Positions 21,265 to 30,794 of a stretch of 64,000 nucleotides of DNA are shown here, piece after piece. A program made the translations under genes and the position numbers. This DNA is from Rappaport israeli (GTDB lineage Bacteria; Pseudomonadota; Gammaproteobacteria; Cardiobacteriales; Cardiobacteriaceae), in the NCBI RefSeq assembly GCF_001888055.1, contig NZ_LXHZ01000004.1:62001-126000 (forward strand), given 5' to 3'. Under the pieces are notes generated by a model. That model was not told the DNA's origin. It did no database searches and saw only the letters and a list, made by a program, of their open reading frames with translations. The first letter of the stretch is position 1. The number at the start of each line of letters is the position of its first letter.

Positions 21265-22267
21265 GCCATCAAAGAAGGTGTTGGTGGTGTATGCAGGTGG
21301 CACGATTGGGATGGTGGATTCTGAATTGGGCTATCGTCCTGATGAGGGGTTTGTGGGCGTATTGCAACAGGCGTTGGTTGAGCATGGAGTGCAAGGGGTG
21401 GAAGTGGTGGCGCTGGCGTCTTTAATTGATAGCTCAAATGCTGGTGTGGGTGATTGGCAGGCGATGATTGAGGCGTTGGAGGACTACGCAAAGAGCTATT
21501 CGGCGTTGGTGTTATTGCATGGAACGGATACGCTAGCGTATAGCGCGGCGGTATTGGCGTTATGGTTTGAGGGGAGGGGGTGTGCGCTGGTGATAACGGG
21601 CGCGCAACGCACTTTTGTGTCAGAGGATAGTGATGCTTTGGAGAATGTTTTAGGAGCGATTGCTTATGCGCAAAGGGCGGATTTTCAGCAAGTTGCGGTG
21701 TATTTTGGCGGTTTGTTGCTTAATCCTTATGCGGTGCGCAAGGTGCATGCACAAGATGATAGAGCTTTTGCAACGCCTAATGCGCCTATTTGGGGGGAGA
21801 CTTATGCGCTATTTGCAAAGGCGATGGTGCGAATGCCTCGCTTAGCGTTGGGGAAGGAGCGGTGTTTGTCTACGGTTGGACAGGGGGCGGTGGCGCTGTG
21901 TCATATTACGCCAAGTATGCCTGAGGCGGTGATTAGCGCTTGTTTTTCTGAGTCTGTGCAGGCGGTGGTGTTGTGTAGTTATGGGGTGGGGAATGTGCCT
22001 CAGCGGGAAGATTTGCAACAGGGGATGGCGAAATTATTGGCGCGTGGTGGGTTGGTGTTGCATTGTACGCAGTGTTTTCAAGGGTATACGCAACAGAATG
22101 TATATGCTACAGGCGTTGGGGCGTTGGGTGGAATAGAGGGCGGTTTGATGCATTATGAGTTGGCGTATGTGTTAGCTTATTTTGCTTGTGCGTTTAATTG
22201 GCAGGCGCAGGAGGTGGCGGATTGGGTGGCGCACTATAATCGTATTTTGCACAATGCTGGAAAATGA
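21257..22267 (+). CDS. ansA: L-asparaginase, type I (cytoplasmic)
   Basis: Hydrolyses L-asparagine to aspartate and ammonia. About 336 residues, no signal peptide. Both catalytic threonine regions are visible: VVYAGGTIGMV at the N-terminus and LLHGTDTLAYSA. The start is taken as the GTG at 21257, overlapping the lspA stop; the open frame extends further upstream only inside lspA. The C-terminal half (GGLVLHCTQCFQG, ALGGIEGG) fits AnsA. Followed by a terminator shared with the convergent argB. Confidence 0.9.
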   Translation: MSKPSKKVLVVYAGGTIGMVDSELGYRPDEGFVGVLQQALVEHGVQGVEVVALASLIDSSNAGVGDWQAMIEALEDYAKSYSALVLLHGTDTLAYSAAVLALWFEGRGCALVITGAQRTFVSEDSDALENVLGAIAYAQRADFQQVAVYFGGLLLNPYAVRKVHAQDDRAFATPNAPIWGETYALFAKAMVRMPRLALGKERCLSTVGQGAVALCHITPSMPEAVISACFSESVQAVVLCSYGVGNVPQREDLQQGMAKLLARGGLVLHCTQCFQGYTQQNVYATGVGALGGIEGGLMHYELAYVLAYFACAFNWQAQEVADWVAHYNRILHNAGK

Positions 22268-22371
22268 TAGCGCAGGTATATGGTTTTACGGATTAAACCT
22301 AAGCGCTGCGATGAGAGACTGTTAGTAAGTTAAGAGATGGGGGAGTTTTAGCGGTGGGTATAAACAATGAG

Positions 22372-22398
22372 AAAGCGCCATTTTAGGCGCTTTTTTTG
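22372..22398. terminator. Terminator between ansA and convergent argB
   Basis: AAAGCGCC, a 6-nt loop, then GGCGCTTT and a run of T. It sits 100 bp after ansA and just past the end of argB on the other strand. The A-run on the 5' side could let it work in both directions. Confidence 0.75.
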
Positions 22399-22399
22399 G

Positions 22400-23179
22400 T
22401 TAGGGGTTGAGGATTTGGGTGCCGAGTTGTTCGGGATTGCTGTAGGCGGTTAATAGGTTGTGGGGCTGTGTGCCGTTTAAGATGTGGACGCGTGCGCCGT
22501 TTTGTGCAGCAAGGCTGGCGCAACGGATTTTAGGAATCATGCCTCCTGATATGGTGCGGTCGGCGATAAGGGAGTCGATTTGATTAAGGTGAAGGCTTTT
22601 AATGCGTTGTTTTTGTTGGTTGAGCAGTCCATCAACGTTGGTCATGAGAATAAAATGTTGGGCGTTTAGGGCGCAGGCGATGTGGGCGGCACTAAAATCG
22701 GCGTTGATGTTGAGTATTTGTTGGTCGTTGTCGAGTCCAATGGGGGCAATGATGGGGAGGTAGTGATGCTCTAGGAGGTGGTGGATGAGGTCGGGTTGGA
22801 TGTCTTCGATGCTGCCAACGTGTTGAAGTTTGGGTTGGCGCTTGGCGCGGATGAGGTGTGCATCTTGTCCGCTAATGCCTACGGCGTTAAGTCCTTGGGA
22901 TAGGCAGGCGCGCACGAGGGCTTTATTGACTTGCGCACAAAGTGCCATTTCAACGATTTCTAGGGTGTCTGTGTCGGTTACCCGCTGTCCATCAATAAAA
23001 TGGCTGGTAATGTTGGTTTTATCTAGCCAATAGTTGATTTGAGGCCCTCCGCCGTGGACGATAACAATGCGGTGTCCTTGTTGGCGAAGTTGTGCAATTG
23101 CTTGGGCAAATTGTGGGAGGAGGCGGTGGTCTTCTATGGCGTTGCCACCGTATTTGATAACGCTTAAAGGGCTGTTCAT
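22400..23179 (-). CDS. argB: Acetylglutamate kinase
   Basis: Second enzyme of arginine synthesis; phosphorylates N-acetylglutamate. 259 residues, typical of the E. coli-type enzyme. The glycine-rich loops VIKYGGNA and VIVHGGGPQIN, and later NINADFSAAHIACAL and SGGMIPKI, are all visible. The ATG overlaps the dut stop by one base, so the likely order is coaBC-dut-argB in one transcript. The placement of argB after dut differs from E. coli. Confidence 0.95.
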   Translation of the reverse strand: MNSPLSVIKYGGNAIEDHRLLPQFAQAIAQLRQQGHRIVIVHGGGPQINYWLDKTNITSHFIDGQRVTDTDTLEIVEMALCAQVNKALVRACLSQGLNAVGISGQDAHLIRAKRQPKLQHVGSIEDIQPDLIHHLLEHHYLPIIAPIGLDNDQQILNINADFSAAHIACALNAQHFILMTNVDGLLNQQKQRIKSLHLNQIDSLIADRTISGGMIPKIRCASLAAQNGARVHILNGTQPHNLLTAYSNPEQLGTQILNP

Positions 23180-23637
23180 TAGTGTTGTCCTGTGTGTCCA
23201 AAGCCGCCGCTGCCGCGTTGGCTGTGATTAAATTCTTCGACAATTTCTAGGGTTGGGCGGATGATGGGGGTGATGATGAGCTGGGCAATGCGTTCGCCTA
23301 GGGTAATGGTATGAGGTGTTTGAGCGCGGTTCCAGCAGGAAATTTTGAGTTCGCCTTGGTAGTCGCTGTCAATTAGTCCGATGCTGTTGCCGAGGATGAG
23401 TCCTTTGTGTCCCAGTCCTGAGCGGGGGAGGATGTAGGCGGCATAGTTGGGATTTTCAAGATAGATGGCGATGCCTGTGCCGATTAGAGCGGTTTCGTTA
23501 GGGTTGAGGGTTAGGCTGTCGCCTGTAAAAACAGCGCGCAAATCCATGGCGGCACTACCATCAGTGGCGTAGGTGGGTAGGGCGATGCTTTGATTTAGGC
23601 GAGGGTCAAGGATTTTAAGTTGTAGTGTGGGGGTCAT
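23179..23637 (-). CDS. dut: dUTP diphosphatase
   Basis: Hydrolyses dUTP to dUMP, keeping uracil out of DNA and feeding thymidylate synthesis. 152 residues. The trimeric dUTPase motifs are in order: [29 protein letters not shown] with [17 protein letters not shown], and the C-terminal P-loop-like GSGGFGHTG. The start overlaps the coaBC end by 23 nt. coaBC-dut adjacency is conserved in gammaproteobacteria. Confidence 0.96.
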   Translation of the reverse strand: MTPTLQLKILDPRLNQSIALPTYATDGSAAMDLRAVFTGDSLTLNPNETALIGTGIAIYLENPNYAAYILPRSGLGHKGLILGNSIGLIDSDYQGELKISCWNRAQTPHTITLGERIAQLIITPIIRPTLEIVEEFNHSQRGSGGFGHTGQH

Positions 23638-24825
23638 GTTGTTGTCCTTTGTATTGATTAAAAATGTAATGTAGTAGGTGATGGGCGAGTTGTTGTTTGT
23701 TTTGTCGCGCTAGGGAATGTTGTTCGTTTGCGGTGATGAGGGTAACTTGGTTGTCCTCGGCATTAAAAATATTGTCGCTGACGTTGTTGGCAATAATGAT
23801 ATCAAGGTTTTTTTGTTTGAGTTTGGCTTGGGCATAGGGGATGAGGTGTTCGGTTTCAGCCGCAAAGCCTACGACAAAGGGGCGATTGTGGGTACGATTG
23901 GCAACGCTGGCAATGATATCAGGGTTTTCAATAAGGGTTATCTCTGGCATGCCATGGAGGGTTTTTTTCTGTTTCTGCTTGCTTGGCTGGGCGGGGCGGT
24001 AGTCGCTAACCGCGGCAGTGCCAATAAAGATATCGCATTGGGTTTGTTCAACGGCTTGGTGCATTTCTAAGGCGCTGGTTACATGAATGGTGTGAACGTT
24101 GGCTGGGGGAGGAAGGGCGGTTGGACCAGTGATTAAGAGGACGTTGGCGCCGTGTTGTTGCGCAGCTTGCGCAAGAGCATAGCCATTTTCCCAGAGCTGT
24201 GATTGCTGATGTAGCGGACGGGATCAATGGCTTCGCGAGTTGGGCCTGCTGTGATGGCGATGGTGAGATTGTTGAGATAGTTATTAGATGGATGGAGGGT
24301 GTGTTGCAGATGGGTGTAGATTTCTTCGATTTCAAGAAGGCGCCCTGCACCAATATCTTTGCAGGCTTGTTGACCATATCCAACGGGAAGAATGTGATGA
24401 TTGGGGCGTTGTTCTAAGGTTTGGAGGTTGGCTTGGGTGGCAGAGTGTTGCCACATTTGCTGGTTCATGGCAGGAGCGATGAGTACTGGAGCTGGTGTGG
24501 CAAGATAAAGGGTGCTGATAAGATCATCAGCAATGCCATGAGCGAGTTTGGCAATAAGATTGGCGGTGGCAGGCGCAATGAGAAGCGCGTCTGCCCATTT
24601 TGCCAGTTCTATATGTCCCATCGCGGCTTCGTGGGCATCGTTGAAAAGTTCGCTGCGAACGATTTCGCCACTAAGCGCTTGTAAAGTGGTGGGGGTGATA
24701 AAGGCGTGCGCTGAGGCGGTAAGGACGCAGCGAACACGGTCGCCATTTTGGGTGAGCTGGCGAATTAAGAGCGGGATTTTGTAAGCGGCGATGCTGCCAC
24801 TAATGGCAATAAGAATGTTGGACAT
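23615..24825 (-). CDS. coaBC: Phosphopantothenoylcysteine decarboxylase/synthetase, with one frameshift
   Basis: Bifunctional coenzyme A enzyme; CoaB joins cysteine to phosphopantothenate and CoaC decarboxylates the product. Read through, it is 403 residues. CoaC half: ISGSIAAYK, the catalytic His region [14 protein letters not shown] and PAMNQQMW. CoaB half: [16 protein letters not shown], then FAAETE and the [10 protein letters not shown] region. The frame breaks at the A4 run (T4 on + at 24186-24189) within [13 protein letters not shown]; one more A restores it. Essential, so almost certainly an error. Divergent from radC, as in E. coli. Confidence 0.93.
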
Positions 24826-24881
24826 ATTGGCTGTAAAATAAAATGGGTATTCTATCTTTTTAAAAGAGGTGTTGGCAAAAA

Positions 24882-25553
24882 ATGTCTAAGGATGAATCAA
24901 TGCCGCGTGAGCGGTTGCTTAAATATGGTGCGAAGGCGTTGGCAGATTATGAGTTGTTGGCGATTTTATTAAAAACAGGATTGGCTGGAAAATCGGTATT
25001 ACAACTGGCGCAGGAGATTTTGGCGGTGCGTGGGGGGTTGGTTGGGTTGCTGGTGAGTGATTATGAGCATTTGAGTGGGATTAAAGGCTTGGGGCAGGCA
25101 AAAATTACGGAGATTTTGGCGGTCAAGGAAATGGCGGCACGCTTTGTGGAGGCAGAATTAAAAAAATCAGAATGGGTGTTTACTTCATCAGAAACAGTAA
25201 AAGATTTTTTATTGATGAATTTTAAAGGCTTGGCGGTAGAGCAGTTTGGTATGTTGCTTTTAGACCAACAACACCGCTATTTGGCTTTTGAATGGTTGAT
25301 GTTAGGAGAGGTGGCGATGGTGGAAGTTCCGATGCGAAGGATTTTAAGTGATGTGTTGCGCTATAAGGCGGCAGCGGTGATTTTGGTGCATAACCATCCT
25401 GCACATTCAACCGCTGTTTCTTTGGAAGATAAGCAGGCAACAACGCAAATTGAGCAGGCGCTGGCGTTGATTGAGGTGCGTTTGTTAGACCATTTTATTG
25501 TGGCGGATAATGCGGTGGTGTCGATGAGAGAAATGGGTGGATGGGATAAATAG
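24882..25553 (+). CDS. radC: RadC family JAB-domain protein
   Basis: RadC/DUF2466 protein of 223 residues; cellular role unsettled despite the old repair name. An N-terminal UPF0758 helical part has the helix-hairpin-helix-like GIKGLGQAKITEILA. The C-terminal JAMM metalloprotease-like fold has VILVHNHPAHSTAVSLEDKQ and a final REMGGW. The usual HNHPSG reads HNHPAH here, but both metal-ligand histidines, the serine and the aspartate remain. Divergently placed from coaBC with about 56 bp between. Confidence 0.92.
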   Translation: MSKDESMPRERLLKYGAKALADYELLAILLKTGLAGKSVLQLAQEILAVRGGLVGLLVSDYEHLSGIKGLGQAKITEILAVKEMAARFVEAELKKSEWVFTSSETVKDFLLMNFKGLAVEQFGMLLLDQQHRYLAFEWLMLGEVAMVEVPMRRILSDVLRYKAAAVILVHNHPAHSTAVSLEDKQATTQIEQALALIEVRLLDHFIVADNAVVSMREMGGWDK

Positions 25554-25645
25554 CGCTAAATCTGCTAAAGGCAATACTTTGTCTTTTCTGTCTATGTTAA
25601 GATGGCGCTTTTTTCGCTATTGAGCAAATATTTTAGGGAGAAGAT

Positions 25646-26458
25646 GTGAAAACAGCTCTGATTGTGGATGATTCGCGTTTGGCGCGTCTAACGCTTAAAC
25701 GGTTGATTTCTAAGCACGATATTAATGTAGTTGAGTCTGAGGGCGTGGAAGAGGCGCTTCTTTGGCTTGAGTACAATAGTTTGCCCGATGTTATTTTTTT
25801 AGATGTGATGATGCCTAAAATTGATGGCTTTGAAGGGTTAACTATTTTAAAAAATAATGAAAGAACCAAATCAATTCCCGTTGTAATGTACTCTGGGGAT
25901 ACTTCAGAAGCTGCGAGAACAAAAGCGCGTGAGGGAGGGGCTAGTGGTTATTTGCCAAAGCCTGCGGAGAATAGTCGAGTTGACCATTTAATTGAAGTGT
26001 TGTCTAAACGCACTAAACCTCAGCCTGAGAATTTTGAGCGCGTTACTTTAAGTATGAATGAGGAGAAACCAGTGGCTATTGGGGAGCCAGTGCAAATGGC
26101 TGTGATGAGTGAGCCAAAACCTGTACGTGAAGCAAGCGTTGCCACAGCTGCGCCAGCTAAGCAATCGAGCGCCTCTGAGCCCAATACAAATGCCAATAAC
26201 GCCGCAAATGAGTTCTTGCAAGGGCAGTTGGAGCAGTTGGTTTATCGCCTTGAAATGGCAGAGAAGAAAATCACTAAATTAGAGAATGAAATGACGAAAG
26301 ATCAGCGCTTAGAGGTCAATCATTCTGCTGAGCGTGATGTGGCTTTTTTGCAGCGTAAGTTGACAAGCGCTGAGAAGCGGGTGAATTTGTCTATTGCTAT
26401 TGCGGCGGTGTCGTTTGTGGTGGCGGCGATTGCGGTGATTGTGAATGTGTTGAACTAA
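25646..26458 (+). CDS. Response-regulator receiver with coiled coil and C-terminal membrane anchor
   Basis: 270 residues. Residues 1-120 are an intact CheY-type receiver: acidic pair D8/D9 (VDDSRLAR), phospho-acceptor D53 (FLDVMMPKIDGF), S83 and K105 (YLPKP). There is no DNA-binding or enzymatic output domain. Residues 130-190 are a low-complexity Ala/Pro/Glu linker, 200-240 look like a coiled coil (QLEQLVYRLEMAEKKITKLE), and the last ~25 residues form one hydrophobic helix ending at the C-terminus, so the protein is predicted to be tail-anchored. It overlaps the kinase gene by one base (TAATG), so the two are surely co-expressed. Its output must be by protein contact at the membrane. Confidence 0.8.
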   Translation: MKTALIVDDSRLARLTLKRLISKHDINVVESEGVEEALLWLEYNSLPDVIFLDVMMPKIDGFEGLTILKNNERTKSIPVVMYSGDTSEAARTKAREGGASGYLPKPAENSRVDHLIEVLSKRTKPQPENFERVTLSMNEEKPVAIGEPVQMAVMSEPKPVREASVATAAPAKQSSASEPNTNANNAANEFLQGQLEQLVYRLEMAEKKITKLENEMTKDQRLEVNHSAERDVAFLQRKLTSAEKRVNLSIAIAAVSFVVAAIAVIVNVLN

Positions 26459-27708
26459 TGGATAAACGTGCAATTGCCTCTTTTATCGCGGTGGTGGTGT
26501 TTGGAATATTGGTAGGAGAGGTTTTCGGACAGGCATTATGGGGTTTGATTATTGCACTATTAGGATTGCTTTTCTGGCAGAATTTTCAGCAATATCAATT
26601 GCTAAAATGGATGAATCAGGGCGCTAAAAATAATCCGCCTGATTTGAATAAGCCACTCAATGATGTGGTTTCTCTATTAATGAAGCGGCGCAAGCAGGCG
26701 CGTAAGCGAAAGCGAAAATCTCAGGAATTATTATCTAAATTTCGTGAGTTGGCGCAGGCAATGCCTGAGGCTGCTATGGTGACTGATGAGGCAGGCGTCA
26801 TTGTAAATTTTAATAAGGCGGCAGAAAAAGTTTTTGGACTAAAACCCCATTTGGATGTGGGCACTAATCTTAATTATTTGATTCGAAATGAGGATTTTTC
26901 TGCTTTTTGGCAAAATTCTATGCAAAAATCTATTGTTATTGAGCGCTATTATCCCGAGTTGGTTTTTTTGCAGATGACACGGGTTTTTTTGTCAAAAGGC
27001 AATGTATTGGTGATGGCGCGTGATGTGAGTGAGCTAATGTTGCTGAATCAAAAACGTCAGGCTTTTATCGCGAATGCTTCTTATGAGCTGAGCTCTCCTT
27101 TGATGAAAATTACAGCGTTGTTAGAAGAAATGTCCCCTCAAAATTGCATGGTAAAAATAGAAGACATCAAACGACCTGTGGCGCAGGTGCAGGCTTTGAT
27201 TGAGGATATGCTGTTATTGGCGCGTTTAGAAAATAAGCAGCAGGTTTTGGCACAAGATAGTGTGGCGGTTGGGGCGTTTTTACAAGAGTTGAGCGTAGCA
27301 TTTTCAGCGCATGCGGGGATAAAACTTGAGATTTTAGAAGTGGCAGAGGTGAGGTTAACGGCTGATAGGCAGTTGTTGTATCAGATGCTTTGGCAATTGC
27401 TAGAAAATGCTTGGTTGCATGCACATAGCCATGGTGTATTGTTGATTTCAGCGACGCTTAAAGATGGCGCATTGTGTATTGCGGTAAGAGATAGGGGAAT
27501 AGGGATTGCGCCTAACCATCTTGCACGCATTACTGAACGATTTTATCGCGTAGCGAAAGAGAATGTTGTCGGTAGTGGATTGGGGTTGTCCATCGTAAAA
27601 CATGCCATGAAATTACATGGCGGAACGCTACACATTCAATCTATTTTAGGTGAGGGGAGTGTGTTTGCGTTATGCTTTCCGATGGCGCGTGTTAGTTCGT
27701 TAGATTAA
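26458..27708 (+). CDS. PhoR-like sensor histidine kinase with Tyr in place of the phospho-acceptor His
   Basis: 416 residues. Two N-terminal membrane helices (about 5-40), a basic stretch, a PAS domain (about 95-195: AMVTDEAGVIVNFNKAAEKVFG), a DHp region and a full HATPase domain with N box (LLENAWLHA), G1 (DRGIGIAP) and G2 (GSGLGLSIVKH). The H box reads ANASYELSSPLMK instead of the usual SHELRTPL: residue 209, codon TAT at 27082-27084, replaces the histidine, and the Arg and Thr after it are also changed. ATP binding looks intact, but classical autophosphorylation should be impossible. PhoR-like by layout; its partner is the tail-anchored receiver, not a PhoB. Confidence 0.85.
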   Translation: MDKRAIASFIAVVVFGILVGEVFGQALWGLIIALLGLLFWQNFQQYQLLKWMNQGAKNNPPDLNKPLNDVVSLLMKRRKQARKRKRKSQELLSKFRELAQAMPEAAMVTDEAGVIVNFNKAAEKVFGLKPHLDVGTNLNYLIRNEDFSAFWQNSMQKSIVIERYYPELVFLQMTRVFLSKGNVLVMARDVSELMLLNQKRQAFIANASYELSSPLMKITALLEEMSPQNCMVKIEDIKRPVAQVQALIEDMLLLARLENKQQVLAQDSVAVGAFLQELSVAFSAHAGIKLEILEVAEVRLTADRQLLYQMLWQLLENAWLHAHSHGVLLISATLKDGALCIAVRDRGIGIAPNHLARITERFYRVAKENVVGSGLGLSIVKHAMKLHGGTLHIQSILGEGSVFALCFPMARVSSLD

Positions 27709-27719
27709 TTGTTGTAGGA

Positions 27720-28385
27720 TTAGTGCGCTACTGGGTAGTCTTTTAAACCAAGGTCGGTGAGTTTGTGGATGAGTGTTTTAAGCAAAATGCCGTAAAAGGG
27801 TAAAAATAGCACCAAGCTAAAAAAGAGTTTAAATCCATAATCTAACAAACCGATTTGGAACCAATTTTCTGCCATAAACGCATCATTACTTTGCCAAAAA
27901 GCGATAAAGAAGAATATTAAAGTATCAAGTGCATTGCCGAGAATGGTTGAAGCGGTTGGGGCAATCCACCAGCGAGCTTTAGCGCGCAGTCTGTCAAAGA
28001 CCTTAATATCTAATAGTTGTCCAAATAAATAAGCACAAAAACTAGCAAGCGCAATGCGTGCTACAAACCAGTCAACTTGTAATAGTGCCTCTGGGTTTTT
28101 AAATAAATTGTTGTAAAAAGCAATGGAAATCAGATAAGACAAAGCCAATGCAGGAAACATAACGCAGAAAATAATTTTTCTTGCTAATGGGGCGCCAAAG
28201 ATTCTAACGGTTAGATCAGTGGTTAAAAAGATAAAAGGGAAGCTTAGCGCTCCCCAAGTAGAATCTAGACCAAAAAAGTTAAATGGAAATTGTACAAGAA
28301 AATTACTAAGCGCAATAATAAGGATATGCCAAAAAGCTAACCAGATGAGAGCTTTTTGTTTTTGTTGGTCTGTAAAATAAAACAT
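27720..28385 (-). CDS. yhhQ: Queuosine precursor (preQ0) transporter YhhQ
   Basis: Integral membrane protein of 221 residues, the same length as E. coli YhhQ, with about six hydrophobic helices. Family landmarks are LSNFLVQFPF, LSFPFIFLTTDLTVRIFG and the closing FKLFFSLVLFLPFYGILL with LGLKDYP. YhhQ imports 7-cyano-7-deazaguanine for queuosine synthesis, consistent with queA in this window. It faces the signalling operon tail-to-tail; dapD lies 14 bp upstream on the same strand. Confidence 0.9.
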   Translation of the reverse strand: MFYFTDQQKQKALIWLAFWHILIIALSNFLVQFPFNFFGLDSTWGALSFPFIFLTTDLTVRIFGAPLARKIIFCVMFPALALSYLISIAFYNNLFKNPEALLQVDWFVARIALASFCAYLFGQLLDIKVFDRLRAKARWWIAPTASTILGNALDTLIFFFIAFWQSNDAFMAENWFQIGLLDYGFKLFFSLVLFLPFYGILLKTLIHKLTDLGLKDYPVAH

Positions 28386-28399
28386 GATAGCTCCTAAAA

Positions 28400-29215
28400 T
28401 TAAGCGCGCAATAAGTCGTTGATACTGGTTTTTTGGCGTGTTTTTTCATCAACTTGTTTGATGATGACCGCACAAGATAGACTGTGTGAACCATCTTTTG
28501 CAGGCAGACTACCAGGGACTACAACAGCGCCTGCAGGCACACGTCCTTGAGTGATTTCGCCTGTTTCACGATTATAAATTTTGGTGCTTTGCCCAATAAA
28601 GACGCCCATAGAAATCACTGCGCCTTTCTCAACAATGACGCCTTCAACAATTTCTGAACGCGCGCCAATAAAGCAGTTATCCTCAATAATGGTAGGGGAG
28701 GCCTGTAGAGGTTCGAGCACACCGCCAATGCCTACACCACCTGATAAATGAACATTTTTGCCAATTTGTGCGCATGAACCAACAGTTGCCCAAGTATCTA
28801 CCATAGTGCCTTCGTCAACATAAGCACCAATATTGACATAGGAGGGCATGAGGATGGTGTTTTTGCCAATATAACTGCCACGACGCGCAACGGCTGGTGG
28901 GACAACGCGTATGCCTTCGCGTGCAAAATCATGTTCATCGTATTTGGCAAAATGGCTGTCGACTTTATCAAAATAATTGGTGTAGCCGTGTTCTATTAAG
29001 CGATTATTTTGCGTGCGAAAAGATAATAAAACGGCTTTTTTTACCCATTCATTGACAACCCAACCATTTTCGCTAGGTTGTGCCACGCGCAACTGACCAC
29101 TTTCTAATTGTTGGAAAATATCCTCAAGAGTTTGAATAAGTTTTTTATCAGCTGTTTGTGGGGTGAGGTCTTGGCGCTTTGTAAAGCATTCTTCAATATA
29201 AGATTCGATGGACAT
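28400..29215 (-). CDS. dapD: Tetrahydrodipicolinate N-succinyltransferase
   Basis: Lysine/diaminopimelate pathway enzyme; adds succinyl-CoA to tetrahydrodipicolinate. About 271 residues. The left-handed beta-helix hexapeptide repeats are evident ([42 protein letters not shown]). [14 protein letters not shown] and [11 protein letters not shown] are DapD signatures. The ATG at 29215 ([11 protein letters not shown]) with GGAGCG-like sequence upstream is preferred over one 24 nt earlier. Supplies meso-DAP for peptidoglycan. Confidence 0.94.
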   Translation of the reverse strand: MSIESYIEECFTKRQDLTPQTADKKLIQTLEDIFQQLESGQLRVAQPSENGWVVNEWVKKAVLLSFRTQNNRLIEHGYTNYFDKVDSHFAKYDEHDFAREGIRVVPPAVARRGSYIGKNTILMPSYVNIGAYVDEGTMVDTWATVGSCAQIGKNVHLSGGVGIGGVLEPLQASPTIIEDNCFIGARSEIVEGVIVEKGAVISMGVFIGQSTKIYNRETGEITQGRVPAGAVVVPGSLPAKDGSHSLSCAVIIKQVDEKTRQKTSINDLLRA

Positions 29216-29346
29216 GATACGCTCCAAAAAAATCGACATTATAATCTTTTAAGTGCGCATTGACGATGGCGTTGTTCTATAAGCTCTAAAATAACGTTAT
29301 TTAGCTTAAATAATTTTTATCAAAAATTCGCGATATTTAGTTTTCA

Positions 29347-29375
29347 TTGATAGCGTGAATAAAACTGCGTATCAT
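29347..29375 (+). promoter_or_regulatory. Candidate sigma-70 promoter for nhaA
   Basis: TTGATA (29347-29352) and TATCAT (29370-29375) with exactly 17 bp between, 28 bp before the nhaA start codon, in an AT-rich divergent spacer with dapD. Confidence 0.6.
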
Positions 29376-29403
29376 CTAGGTACTTTTATTCTATGAGGTG
29401 AAT

Positions 29404-30794
29404 ATGGCAAAACCGTTTCAAAGAAAAAAATATACTAGTGAAGATGCGAATTCTTGGGAAAGAACGTTTGGCAGATTAATGACGCCTTTTGAGAAATTTG
29501 TAAGCAATTCAACTAGTAGTGGTATTTTGCTCATTATTTGTACAATTGCGGCGTTGGTAATTGCAAATTCACCTTTTAATGAAGCCTATCAAGAACTATT
29601 GCATGAGCATGTGCGATTTTCATTTGGGGATTTCGCCATTGATATGACACTGCACCATTGGATTAATGATGCTTTGATGGCAATTTTCTTTTATTTAGTA
29701 GGGCTTGAGATTAAGCATGAGATTATGGTGGGTGAGCTGTCGTCTGTCCGTCAGGCTATGTTGCCAATTTGCGCTGCTATTGGTGGAATGGTTGTTCCGG
29801 CGTTAGTTTTTGCATGGATTAATTATGGTGGTGAGGGAATTGGTGGTTGGGGATTCCTATGGCAACCGATATTGCCTTCGCCATTGCAATTATGATTATG
29901 CTGGGTAAGCGTGTGCCTGCAGCATTGATGACGATTTTGGTGGCTTTAGCGATTGTTGATGACTTGGGCGCGGTCATGGTTATTGCGATTTTTTACACAG
30001 AATCTATTAATTTGACAGCACTTTTTGGTGTGGCGATTATATTTTTATTACTTCTTGCGCTTAATGGCGCTGGGGTGCGTGCTTTGTGGTTATTTTTTGT
30101 ATTATCGATAGTTTTATGGGTGTTTATGCTAAGTTCTGGCGTACATGCAACGATTGCTGGCGTATTAGGGGCGTTAGCGACGCCAGTGAATTCTGTGTAT
30201 AACCCGAAGGAATTTTCGCGTGATGCACGTAAGTTATTGGATAAATTTGACCTTTACCGTGTTAGTGAAGCAGATTTCCTAACTTCTGAACGCTTGACGG
30301 GGGTTTTGCATACGCTTTCTGTTGGAGTTAATAAGGCTCAAACACCTTTGCAACGTATGGAGCATGGTTTGCAGGCTCCTGTTTATTTCTTCATTATTCC
30401 AGTTTTTGCCTTTTTTAATGCTGGTGTAAGCGTGAATTTAGATAATTTGGTTGATTTAGTGCATCATCCAGTTTCTCTTGGTGTGGTGTTGGGCTTAGTT
30501 TTAGGGAAATTAATTGGAGTTACGTTAGCCGTTGGATTGTGTGTATTTACAGGATTGGCAAATCTGCCTTTAGGGGTTAGCTTTAGACATATTATTGGGA
30601 TTGGGCTACTGGCAGGCATTGGTTTTACCATGTCAATTTTTATCGCCGAACTAGCCTATACCAATCAGGCGCATCTACTAGGAGATGCGAAAATTGCAAT
30701 TTTGATTGCCTCTTTATTTGCAAGTGTGCTGGGTTATATTTGGTTGCGCTTCTTTACACGCGTAAAAGAGGAGGAGCTTCATGCAGCCCTCTAA
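29404..30794 (+). CDS. nhaA: Na+/H+ antiporter NhaA, with one frameshift
   Basis: Electrogenic inner-membrane antiporter that exports Na+ in exchange for protons. Read through, 463 residues with about 12 helices; somewhat longer than E. coli NhaA because of a charged N-terminal extension. The paired aspartates of the ion site are in [11 protein letters not shown], and [13 protein letters not shown] and [13 protein letters not shown] are family stretches. Frame breaks at the G4 run 29849-29852 (one G short). ATG 29404 has GAGGTG upstream. Sits just before glmM and shares the window with a Na+-pumping NQR. Confidence 0.92.
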
